64,000 nt of DNA, taken from Amphibalanus amphitrite. Its lineage: Eukaryota > Arthropoda > Thecostraca > Balanomorpha > Balanidae. The translations under genes were made by a program, and so were the position numbers. Shown one piece after another: positions 33,087 to 43,476 of this stretch. Location: contig NW_024881837.1 in the NCBI RefSeq assembly GCF_019059575.1, positions 402,501 through 466,500 on the forward strand. The letters run 5' to 3'. Position 1 is the first letter of the stretch, and each line of letters starts with the position of its first letter. A model generated the notes under the pieces. It ran no database searches, was not told the origin of the DNA, and was given only the letters and a program-made list of their open reading frames with translations.

Positions 33087-33988
33087 CCCTCGCCCGCACA
33101 TGCCATTTTCCCATCCTAGAACGCACATGGGGGGGGGGGGGGCTTGCCACCCCCCCGCGCCATTTCGTTCCTGTTGGAGATAGAGCTTAGCGGTAAAGAC
33201 CAAAAAGCTTCTTTGGGAAGAGACGAATCCAATGATACTCAGTTTAACCTTCTCAGGTCAGTCATTGACCTTCCAGGTCAGGTCAAACTAAAAAATGTTG
33301 CTGTTTTGGGTCACCGCTGGATATCAAGTGCGCTGCTTATCAAATACCGATGACGATGCTGTTTTCTGGTGCCAAGCCAGCTAGAACCACTTTGTCACAC
33401 TACCCGACCAGAATTTTGCTGCTGAGGTCATTTCAGGTCAAGTTAGGTAAAGGTCAATTATATGTGTTTGTATGTCTGTGTGTGTCTGTGTGTATACTGA
33501 TGTATGCACCGATTGTTTTTGGGTCCATATTGCATGAAATCATGATCTGAGAAGCTTTTACCAAAAATGCAAAAAAAAAACTTCACAAAAAGTAAATTCA
33601 GCTTGCCTAAAACGCAATTATCTTAGATGACCTAGGTTGACCTTGACCCTGACCTTGACCCCTGTACATCGTCGAACAACATGTTCCATGATAGGTGGGA
33701 GGTAAGACTGGCAAAAAAGGCCGAAATCAGGGTGTCAAAAGCTCACAAGGCCCATGGCAAACGCAAGATGTTGAGAATTGGCCATTTGGGTCATGACATG
33801 ACCTGAAAAACAAGGTCATATCTCCGAAACCAAAAATCACAGAAACTTGAAAGTTTCAGCGAACATCAAGAAAGGATAGACGAGCAGCTATACGAAAAAT
33901 CAGCTTTCTAGCTCTAAAAATGTTGAGTGCAGAGCAGAAAGACTACCTGGGGGGTGGCAACCCCCCCCCCCCCATGTGCGGGCGAGGG
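33087..33988. mobile_element. TTAA-flanked element C
   Basis: Perfect TTAA at 33083-33086 and 33989-33992 flank perfectly inverted ends CCCTCGCCCGCACATG and CATGTGCGGGCGAGGG. Poly-G/poly-C hairpins lie just inside both ends (33128-33162; 33950-33973). AGGTCA words recur inside, and no coding frame is present. Confidence 0.8.
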
Positions 33989-34868
33989 TTAAGACCTAAA
34001 AAGGTGTCTATCGGATGCAGCTTTTCAAGGCAAATCGATTAATGCTATTTTTGTTCCGCACAAGTTCTAGAGCTAAAAAAATCGTTTTTTATGTGTGCCG
34101 TGACGTCATTTTTTTAACAGCTTCTTCATTTGTAACCGATTCTTCTAAAAATCAGAATACATGTGCACTGAGACTAGCTGTCTAACATATCTTCCGATCT
34201 TCCGTTATTTTTATAAACTCAAAATGTTGGATTTTTAATGCCTTTCCCCAAAATCAGTTTAATATGGACTAAAATCCAAGAATTTTAAAAAAATCGAAAC
34301 AGCCATTTGAAAGACAAAGTAGAATTACGACAAGCTTTTTGTTGCGTCTTGACTCCTTAAAAATGAAGATGTTAGAGGCGTTTAAATTTTTGCAGTTCTC
34401 GAAGCAAAAATGGCGTGACATGACGTCACTAAAACGTCAATTTATCAAACATTTCCGACCAATTTCGCTCACATTTTTTGAGAACATGTCAAATTAATGT
34501 AAAATAAGATATATGAGAGAGTTTGACGTCGCTGGCTTAACGCTTTTAGAAGTTATTGGCGAAAAACGGGATGGGACAGATTCTGCCCCCCCCCCTCCCC
34601 TGCAGCGTGGCGCGGGTTAAAGGGACCCTCCCACCTTAACATTAGATTTGAGTTGAGATAGCCAAAATGGGGTCCCTGGCTCACAATTACCGGTTTCGGC
34701 ACTCACAACATCGAGAAATGCCTTAAATCGGAAATATTGAATTTCAAAATTGCAGCATTTTGATTCAGAGGGGCTAATGCATAGGAATACCCCTCTGAAT
34801 GTGTGACGTCAGCGCAAATATCTAACGATTTTTAAATGTTTGACTAAAACGTTTTGTAGCACGCGGTG

Positions 34869-35060
34869 TGTAGTAACTTGGCAGTGAACTAAACGGCAGT
34901 GATTTAACGACCATGAATTCAGTTGACCTTGGCCGAGATGTTGTCGGAGCTTCAGTTTTGTAAAATACACACTTGTTGGATCGGGCTGGCACTGTGAGGA
35001 CCTTGGTGAGGACTTGACGAGCGGACTGCTGATTCGGGAGATTCGGAAGACGACACTACA
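34869..35060 (+). repeat. Gypsy 5' LTR (192 bp), followed by primer-binding region
   Basis: Bounded by TGTAGT...ACTACA. The following ATTGGCGACGAGG (from 35061) is in the position of a tRNA primer-binding site and resembles that region in other Gypsy elements. Confidence 0.75.
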
Positions 35061-35094
35061 ATTGGCGACGAGGTAGTCGGACCAGACGTGAGGT

Positions 35095-38000
35095 ATGGAG
35101 GGAATTCGTCCGCCCGCGGCATTCTTACCTCTTCCAGGCCCGCCGGTGGTGCCGTGGAATAACTGGTTTCCGGACTTCGAAGTTTATGCCATGGCCATAG
35201 GTTGGTCAGCATGGAGTCAGGAGAGGCAGCAGGCCTTGCTCCTGCACTGCCTTGGGCAGGAAGGGCGGAGACTGTTTAGGGCTGAGTGCCCAGGAGGTAT
35301 TGTGAAAACAGAGCCCTCTGACACCACTTTGGTTGAGGATACAGTAGCTGTCTTATGTCGTCTGTTTGTCAGTAAGACTGATATCATCTCAGAGAGGATA
35401 AAATTCAGGAAGTGCAGACAGCAGGCTTCTTCTGTTCGTACCTACCTAGCCAATCTGAGGGAAGGTAGTCAGAAGTGTGCATTTGGTAACTTAGAAGATG
35501 AAATGATAAGAGATCAGTTTTTGGAAGGATGTTCCTCTCAAAGGCTTAAGGAAAGACTGTGTCAGGAAGAAAACCTAACCCTGCAGCGTCTTGAAGTCAT
35601 CGCTCTCACTGCTGATCAGGCTGCTGACCGTCAACAAACTCTAGCTGGCAGGTCTCCGGAGCTGGGGGCAGAGGTCCTCAAGGAAGTGGCAGCGACTGAG
35701 AGGAGAGGCGGCTTCTCCACCCGGCGAGACTCAGAAGGCAAGAAACGACAGCAAGGTGAGATGACCTGTTTTGCATGTGGCCGTAAAGGACATAAAGCCA
35801 AGAGTAAGGAGTGTCCAGCCAGGGTCAGGAAGTGTAACAAGTGTCATGAGAAAGGGCATTATGCAGTCATGTGCAAGCGTCAGGAGTCTTCGCATGCCTG
35901 TGTGGTAGAAGTGTCGACTGTGCACCATGTGCCCTCTCAAGTGCCTCGTCCCATGATGTCTGTTGGCATTGATGGAATTCAGGTCCAGATGTTGTTGGAT
36001 ACAGGATCGGGAGTGAGTCTGATACCCAGCAGCTTGTATCAGGAGCAGTTTGCGCACGTCCCTCTACAGATGTCTTCCATCAGGCTTCAGGGATATGGAG
36101 GACACCTTCTGCCTGTTCGTGGTATGATGACGGCCACAGTGTCCTCTGACAGGGGATGTTCGACTGAGGGTACCTTGTTCGTGGTGGAGTCCCACAGTGT
36201 ACCCCTGCTTGGCCGTGACCTACAGCAGCTGCTTAGTGTTACAGTCAAAGATGGCAATGTCGTCTGTGCGGTAGAGGGGGAGGATGCAGAGGTTCTGCCC
36301 GCCATACACGGCTTTGTCCACAGAGTCAAGGTGAAGGAGGGGGCCACTCCGGTCCGTCAGAAGCTGCGACCCCTGCCGCTGTCGGTCAGGGGTGAAGTGA
36401 AGGAGCACCTGGAGAAGCTGGAGAAGCAGGACGTCATAGAGAGGGTGGACTCCTCTCCATGGGTGTCACCTGTGGTGGTCACCCGGCGACGGACTGGTGG
36501 TATCCGTCTCTGCTTGGACTTGAAGGAGGTGAACAAGAGCATCATCTCGAGTAAGCACCCCTTGCCTGACATGCAAGAGATGTTAGATAAGCTCAGAGGA
36601 GCCAGAGTATTTTCTTCACTAGACATGAAGTCAGCATTCAATCAGTTGATGCTTCACAAAGAGTCCCGTGACTTGACCGCTTTCATGACGCACGAGGGTC
36701 TGTGGCGCTACAAACGGTGCTGTTTTGGACTGTCGTCCATTCCAGCGGCATTCCAGAAGGTCATGGAAGCCGTCCTGACGGGTCTGCCAGGGGTGATGGT
36801 GTACATGGATGACATCATTGTGTTTGGCAGGGATGCACCAGAGCATGATGTCCGGCTGCAGCAGGTCCTCGCGCGACTGAACGCTCATCGTATCACCCTG
36901 AACGAGAAGAAGTGCTTGTTTGGTGTCCCCACACTTGACTTCCTCGGGTTGACAGTGAGCGCAGCTGGCATCTCGGTCAGTGTTGAGAGGACGAGAGGGA
37001 TGACGGAGTTGACGTCACCGCGGACCAAGGCTGACCTCCAGTCAGCTCTGGGCCTTTTTGGCTTCTATGCCAGGTTCGTGCAGGGCTACTCGTCGCTGGT
37101 GGAGCCTCTGCGCGCGGAACTTCGTTCGAGTGCAAGTCACGAGTTCGAGTGGTCTGAGGAACTGGAGCTGGTCTTCAGGAGGGTGATCGCTCTGATCACG
37201 TCCAGTTCTGCGCTTGCCATGTTTGACCCCACCTTACCGACAGTAGTGACCACGGACGCGTCTGATGTTGGTCTCGGTGGGGTGCTGAGCCAGATCCACC
37301 CGGAAGGAGAGCGGGTCGTGGCGTTCGCATCCGCTACCCTCTCCTCAGCACAGCGGAAGTATTGTGCGACTGAGAAGGAGGCACTGGCTGCTCTATGGGC
37401 TATTGAACACTGGCATCGGTACCTGTTTGGCATTCACTTTACCCTCAGGACGGACCATCAGGCGCTGCTGCGACTTCTCACGTCCAGAGGAGTCGGACGG
37501 GCAGGAATGAGGATCAGTCGCTGGGCCAGTCGCCTCCTCGTCTACGACTTCGAGATCCGTCACGTGCCAGGCAAGTGTAACGTGGCTGACGGTCTCTCGC
37601 GTCTGCCGGCAGTGGGCGCGGAAGCGGCTCCAGACGACGAGGAGCAGCTGGTGGCGGAGATAGCTGAACGGGTGGAGCGTCTCTCGGCAGTGAGCAGAGG
37701 CGAGCTCCGCGAGTCAGTTCAGACCGATCCTGTTCTCAGGAAGCTGAAGAGTCAGCTGGACGAAGGGTGGCCGGCAAGGATTGCCAGCTGTCCTGACGAC
37801 CTGAGACCGTTCTTCCGCTGCAGGCTGGAGCTGTCAACGGCTGACGGTCTCATCTTCAAGGGCGACCGGATCGTGGTTCCGGAGGAGCTGAGAAGGCGTC
37901 TTCTGGATCTTGCTCATGAGGGGCATCAAGGCACGGTAAGAACTAAGCAGCGCTTGAGGGAGCTGTTTTGGTGGCCCGGGATGGACGCCAACGTTGAGTG

Positions 38001-38288
38001 TCTTGTGCGTCAATGTGCTGCTTGCGCTACCGCTGACAAGACTGTCAAGGTGAATGTGCCCCCACTGAACCCGGTGCCCCTGCCCCAGACGCCCTGGAGT
38101 AAAGTGGGCATAGACTTCATTGGACCGATGGAGGGAGGTGGGGTGCAGAGACGTTTTGCTATTGTCATGGTCGATTACTACTCAAAGTGGCCAGAGGTAG
38201 CATTTTGTGCGCACCCCAACTCGGAGTCAGTGATAGAGTTCATGGAGGCTGTTGCGAGTCGAGAAGGATACCCAGAAGAGCTAGAGCA
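35095..38288 (+). pseudogene. Gypsy Gag-Pol polyprotein, integrase truncated
   Basis: One continuous frame from 34 bp after the LTR. In order: a Gag-like domain with two zinc knuckles (CFACGRKGH and CNKCHEKGHYAVMC, about residues 224-262); an aspartic protease with LLDTGSG near 300; reverse transcriptase with VYMDDIIVF near 570; RNase H with TTDASD near 719; integrase with the HHCC zinc site (HEGHQGT ... CAAC, about 940-980) and the first catalytic Asp (VGIDFIGP) near 1005. The frame breaks after REGYPEEL, just before the expected second catalytic Asp, then runs through LTR remnant and flank to a stop at 38370. Gag, protease and RT look intact, but integration function is lost. Gag and Pol share one frame without a shift. 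Confidence 0.88.
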
Positions 38289-38542
38289 GAAGACGACACT
38301 ACACGGTGGTATATGCTATTTGCGCGCAACATCTGCCGCAAACGCCGCACTTCTAAAATCAAGTCGCTAGAAACAGCGGAGATCCCAAAAAAGTAAACAA
38401 AAGTAAAAGTCTAATATCTTGAAAACCGGTGAATATTTTTCGGTGAAATTTGGTAGATATTCGTTTTCGCTCTTTCTGAACCGAGCGACATCACTTTCAT
38501 GCCAATTCATAAACTTTTTTGAAGGTGGGAGGGTCCCTTTAA

Positions 38543-39555
38543 GAGATAGACTACATGTTTGTCCCGGTGTGAGAGACAGACCAAGGACAGAGAAGCGAGT
38601 CGGGTGAGGGAAGACATCGAGGAAAGACAATGAGGTCGCCGAGATGTGATGTGTGTTTACAGTATTTTACACTGGCATACAATACACCGTAGCTACGTGA
38701 TGCATGTAGGCCTTACTCGTGGCGCGACAGAAGTGCATCGAATGATTTTCAAAGTATGTAAAAGTGCAGCTTCCTGGAGTTCTTTAGGTCGTCCCCACAA
38801 CAAAGAAAATGAGCATGGTGGCTCACACATTCCTTGTCACGAATGTTGACACCCAGTCTGGTGCCGGCGTTTGGCAACCATAACGTTGCGGGACGGCGCC
38901 AATGTTTTCACAATGCCAACACCAAAACATCGCCACATTGCCAGAGGGAGCGCTCCGTGCCTCGTGACACCTTTCACCATAGCAAAGTGAGCGAGCACGC
39001 GGTCAACAGAGGCACAGGGCACATCGTCATATAAATGCCCGCTAATGTGTCGTGTAGTGTGCACAGGCCAAGTCTCAGGCATAAACTGTTGATTCAAGTG
39101 CCTCGGCTTCCTCCAATTTTCTAATGCTTAGGTCAGCAAGTGTCACACGTAACAAAGAAGACAGGGCCACGGCCAGGGATCTGTGAGAGTAGGATATCAC
39201 TGTTGGCACACGAGGCATTTTGATATCAAAATGTATCTCTTATAAATTGTGTTATACCTATTCACAAGTACCTGCACCTATGATAATGCGACGGCGATGC
39301 TTCATTTCGGTGATATTTATAGATTATCCGAGCAATGCACACATCTGCCTGTGTTTATGTACCCTGTTGCTGGATCCGCCCTTGATAACATGAATGCTCA
39401 CAGCAGTGCATCAGGGCGACTCGGCGGCAGCGGCGACTTAAAGCCGGTCGATCGGAAGACGATCGCTGCCGTCGCCATGCCCACCGACAGACTCGAGCCG
39501 GTCCTCGGCGGGACTAGACAGTCGATCCTCGCTGAGACTGGGACGGCTTGCCCAG
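38543..39555. other. Non-coding, no recognised feature
   Basis: Mixed-composition sequence; short frames lack motifs. Confidence 0.5.
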
Positions 39556-39912
39556 CTACCGACCGAGACCGACAGGCTGCCTAGACTGACCGGCTGCCTA
39601 GGCCGACCGGCTATCCGGGACCGACCGGCTGCCTGAGACCGCAGAACTATAAGGACCAATCGGCTACCTAGACCGACCAACCGGCTGCTTGAGAGCGCAC
39701 AGTGAAGGACCGGCTGTCCAGGCCACAAAGGGAAGGCCCGACCGGCTGTCCAGGCCGCACAGGGAAGGACCGACCAGCTGTTTAGGCCGCACAGGGAAGG
39801 ACCGACCAGCTGTCTAGGGCGCGCAGGGAAGGACCAACCAGCTGTTTAGGGCGCGCAGGAAAGGACGGAACCGCTGCCTGGTGCCCACCGGCTGCCCGAG
39901 ACAGCACAGATA
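39556..39912. repeat. GACCGACCGGCTG-type minisatellite
   Basis: Degenerate units of about 41 bp; best copies at 39700-39870 share GCACAGGGAAGGACCGACCA and CTGT(C/T)TAGG. GC-rich, without supported coding potential. Confidence 0.85.
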
Positions 39913-39970
39913 AGCAACGACTCAGGAAAGATACCCAAGCGTCCAGTCCGGCTTACTCGATTTCTTCCGT

Positions 39971-39980
39971 CTTTATAAAT
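39971..39980 (+). promoter_or_regulatory. Possible TATA box upstream of gustatory receptor
   Basis: TTATAAATTA lies about 170 bp before the ATG at 40147. Positional guess only. Confidence 0.25.
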
Positions 39981-40146
39981 TATCATGCTATAATACTTCT
40001 TTCAAACGGTAAACAGAAGAGTAATAAGCCAAGACGTCCATCCAAGCTATAAGAGCAAAACCACTCCAGAGAATCATCTTCGACGCGTGGAGCTCCTTGG
40101 GCGGTGAATAATCCGAAAGAAACTTGTTCTCATTTCAAGCAGTGTC

Positions 40147-41394
40147 ATGATTTCGATCCATGTAAAGCAGCGAAGCGTGGGAGCAGAAAAGGCAGGTGAA
40201 GACCCGCAAGTGGCCACCGCAGTACCAACAGTAATGTCGCGACCGTTGTCTATTCTGGTTGCTCTCCTGAAGCTGACAGCTCAGTCCGGTGGCGCAGGCT
40301 GCGCCCAGTTTCTATACGCATTGCTGATGCTAGGCATGGCTTCTTTTGCTTGTCTGGTCAGCGGATGGGAGTCACTCATCCTTGGCATTCAAAAATTAAC
40401 AGACGGAAGCAAGTTTTTCAATGCGCTCTTGACGTCGGCGTTCTTCGGCCTGCCGTCCTTCCTAATGTGGTTTACAATGGCAATCACTTTCCTTTTCGGT
40501 CGACGTCGCACGGGTGCTTTGCTGGAAGAAGCGCTGGAAATGTTGCAAGACATCAGCGTTTTACCTACTTTCGCAGAACAGCGCATCAGGCACAACCGCC
40601 GCCTCTATTGTATGCTAAGTGTTGTTTTGTTCATATGGGTGGTAGGCGTGCTAAGCTACATCATGATGACAATTGAAATACAGGCTGCCTTCTCGATGCA
40701 TGGGGTTGATCCCTTCTTGTCAGTTCTTCTAATTGCAATCAGCACCGTAGTTTTTATTTCATTCCTCATGAGCTCCTTCAAATTTGCGTTACTTTGCTGT
40801 ATTTCTGTGTGTGGAATTGAGACCGTCAACTCGGAGCTCAAGACCTTGGCCGAAGATGATGGCCCTGTGAGCTGGAGTGCCCTGAGGCGCCTGAGGTTGA
40901 TCCAGTCCCGGCTGAGCCGCGGATTCTCCCGGGTCACCGAGCAGCTCCGGCCTGAGCTGATTTCCACCATATCCTACGGCACATTGGCCCAGGTGATCAC
41001 CATCTTCCAGCTGATCGGAGCCGCCCAGCAGGACGAGCACATCTTCATCTGGAGCACGATCCTGTACCTGGTGCCGGCTCTGGTCTCCACTCTGGTGCCG
41101 TGCTGGTCGTGCCAGAGAGTGCTGGACGCCTCCGAGGGGACCCGCGCCGCCCTGCTGACCGTGGAGCCGCAGGACGCACCCGCAGACCGTCAGCTAGCTG
41201 CCCTACTGGCTGCCACCCAGCGCGACCTGGAGACGTTCGGCGACCTGGGCTTCTTCCGGCTGCAGCTGTCGGCGATCCTGGGCACCACGTCCACCGTGCT
41301 CACCTACATCATCATCATGGTGCAGTTCCAGATGTCGGAGAATGGCTGCGGCGACTCGGGGGGTCACCAGGGCAACACCACAGACGCAGCCTGA
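40147..41394 (+). CDS. Gustatory receptor (7tm_7 family), single exon, 415 aa
   Basis: Multi-pass protein with about seven hydrophobic helices (roughly residues 55-75, 95-118, 155-178, 190-222, 275-300, 305-322, 370-395). The C-terminal helix ends TYIIIMVQF, the TYxxxxxQF signature of arthropod gustatory receptors, preceded by DLGFFRLQLSAILG, typical of the family's last two helices. Length is normal for the family. The N-terminus is expected in the cytoplasm, opposite to G-protein receptors, and these proteins work as ligand-gated channels in chemosensory neurons. The frame runs uninterrupted with no intron; many family members have 3' introns, so a single-exon form is worth noting. The ligand is unknown. 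An alternative start is the Met at codon 30. The 3' half is GC-richer than the 5' half. Confidence 0.85.
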   Translation: MISIHVKQRSVGAEKAGEDPQVATAVPTVMSRPLSILVALLKLTAQSGGAGCAQFLYALLMLGMASFACLVSGWESLILGIQKLTDGSKFFNALLTSAFFGLPSFLMWFTMAITFLFGRRRTGALLEEALEMLQDISVLPTFAEQRIRHNRRLYCMLSVVLFIWVVGVLSYIMMTIEIQAAFSMHGVDPFLSVLLIAISTVVFISFLMSSFKFALLCCISVCGIETVNSELKTLAEDDGPVSWSALRRLRLIQSRLSRGFSRVTEQLRPELISTISYGTLAQVITIFQLIGAAQQDEHIFIWSTILYLVPALVSTLVPCWSCQRVLDASEGTRAALLTVEPQDAPADRQLAALLAATQRDLETFGDLGFFRLQLSAILGTTSTVLTYIIIMVQFQMSENGCGDSGGHQGNTTDAA

Positions 41395-43476
41395 ACCGTG
41401 AAAAGGTAGGTTGGAGCGATGCCATCTTAAGCTTCGTGAAGTGAAGGTAGATCTCAAGGACAGCGACGCTCCGTTCAACTATTAGAACGGTAGAGAGGTA
41501 TTTGTCGTTTGCACTTGAAGAAACGGATGCAGGCATGAGTCACAGCGCAGGCAGATACCGTATTGCACCACTGTATTTATCGTATAGCCAGAAGGCGCAT
41601 TGGCTATTTGTCGAACTCAATTAATTCCCTGGATGGATAACGCATTGCTGCTTAGCGACACATCCTCTCCACCGACCGCTATATTACTGACACAAATGGG
41701 CACAGGCCCCTTCCACACCTTCGTAAGTACTAAGTAGAACAGACTGCACGCATGCCTCACCTATATGCGTGCGAGCAGCACAGGCTAATGCATCCGGAAA
41801 GTTGTGTGTCATACCTGTTGTGTTTGGCAGCCTAGCAGTGTTCGATAAAAGAGCCGTTTCTTTTAACGTAGTTTTTTGTCATACAGAACAGACGCATTTT
41901 TCCGATCCGTGTTCCACGAAGACCTTTCGACTTCGGCGCCTGTGTCAATAGAATCGTCTGCGAAGATGTGAGCTGTGTGTTGAAGGCTGCATTTTGGCCG
42001 GCTGTTTTGGGCTGAGTGGGCTGATGCTTGTGTCGCAACGGGCGATGCCATGTGTGATAGTGCTGAGAAATGAGAGAACGTGACTGTCAAAGTGTTGAAA
42101 AGCGTTAGACAGGACAGATGGAGATGCTAGAGTGCTTTGCGTTACGCATATAAGGTAATTATACACATCGTAAGTAGTTTGTTCGTGCTTACGAATGCCT
42201 GTAAGCCTGTAGGGAATTACTCTTGAATAAAGCTATAATCACACACTGTTTTGTTTGCTTGCCATTGTGAAGTACTGAATTGAACGTTTATATTTTTATG
42301 TGTAGTAAGCATATTCATATCATAGCCCCTAATACCGCGCGATGACAATAAAAATGCTTGCTTTTTCCGCAATTTCAAATATTTATTTCGAAAACACAGC
42401 GCTCTATTTGAAGCGTAGCGACCCGCAAAGCCTCCAACCAATCAGTAGGCTATACATCTATGAAAAAAGACATGAAGCCTGATTCACGCGTATTTCATAC
42501 AAACTGGGTTGACATTTCGCTGTGTAGCCCCTACAAACGGTTAAGATCACATTTACAATGCACAAAACATCTAGCTCGCCCGGCTGCTCCCCTCGACTAA
42601 ACAGCTCCCTCACAACACAGCGTCCTGTCACAAGTACCATGTGCCCTTCTCTGCCCTTTTCCGGTCTGCACTTTTCATGATGCGTACAGTTTGCTCCACA
42701 TGAAATGGTGAAAAGGCGCAATTCTCTTGTATTTGTAATTTACTATTCATTTGTAGCCTAAGTTTACGGCACTGGAAATAAAATACAATTCAACGCCCTT
42801 TGTTTTTGCTGACGCGAATTCAGCAAAATTTATAAGAAAAAAGAAGATGGATTCGCATCTGTCTTCAGTAACGGCTCTGCGGAGTGAAGAACTCAGCTGC
42901 AGCAGTGACTCTTCTGTTAACTTTGAAAAGAAAAGTTCAAAATTGTTACTTGAATAAGGGTGAGCCCCCTGTTAATTAGCTGACCAGATAATGGCCTAAC
43001 TAGGTCACTCCAGGTTACAGTCATGTGTGGATTGACTTGGCAGTGTTAGTTCAAACATGACAAACATGAACATACATACTAACAAACATCTTCTGAAATT
43101 ATTCAGTGTATTCTTGTATTCTTGTATTCTTGTATTGCATAATATCACCAACAGGCATGATCCCTATGATAGGTGAAGTCAAAAGATAAAATACGAAAAA
43201 AAACAGTGTTTCTAAGAAACATATTTACTTTGGGTAGAATTGACCTATTGAGAATAAAATAGTCTGTTCGCTGCTCATATTTAAAATGAAGGTTTGTTGA
43301 GAATCGCGATTCCTTAAAAAAAAAAAAACTATTCAAAAGCTGCATGGAGAAAAACATTAGATGATAACAATAAGGAAACCATAAAGCAGGGGTAGCGGTG
43401 ATATTTATATGCACTTAAAGCCGGCATGATAGTTATATGTGGCTCTGTTGTGGTCTTACCTTCGCGAGGAAAATAA
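41395..43476. other. Non-coding, no recognised feature
   Basis: AT-rich intergenic sequence between the gustatory receptor and the Reeler gene 3' end. Simple A/T tracts occur (e.g. 43315-43330) but no supported frame. Confidence 0.55.

Larger units (their letters stand above)
30753..34616. mobile_element. TTAA-flanked element B (composite, with nested insertions)
   Basis: The left end CCCGCGCCGCGCTGGGC and the inverted right end CCCGCGCCACGCTGCAG match. The right flank is TTAA (34617-34620); the left flank is a one-base-off TAAA (30749-30752). Sub-terminal hairpins (GGGGCA/TGCCCC at 30799-30815; a partner near 34573-34590) mark both ends. A TIR element (30845-32609) and element C (33087-33988) lie inside. 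The size of 3.9 kb is therefore inflated by nesting. Confidence 0.6.
34869..38303 (+). mobile_element. Ty3/Gypsy LTR retrotransposon, 3'-deleted
   Basis: A 5-bp target duplication CGGTG occurs at 34864-34868 and 38304-38308. The 5' LTR begins TGTAGT and ends ACTACA. At the right end only the final 15 bp of the LTR (GAAGACGACACTACA, 38289-38303) survive, joined directly to integrase coding sequence. The intact target duplication shows the deletion arose inside the element rather than by later loss of flanks. Confidence 0.85.
34621..38538. mobile_element. TTAA-flanked TIR element hosting a Gypsy insertion
   Basis: AGGGACCCTCCCACCTT (34621-34637) and its exact inverse (38522-38538) are flanked by TTAA at 34617-34620 and 38539-38542. 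The left TTAA is also the right flank of element B. Without the Gypsy insertion the element is about 480 bp. It belongs to a different end-family from elements A to H. Confidence 0.8.
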
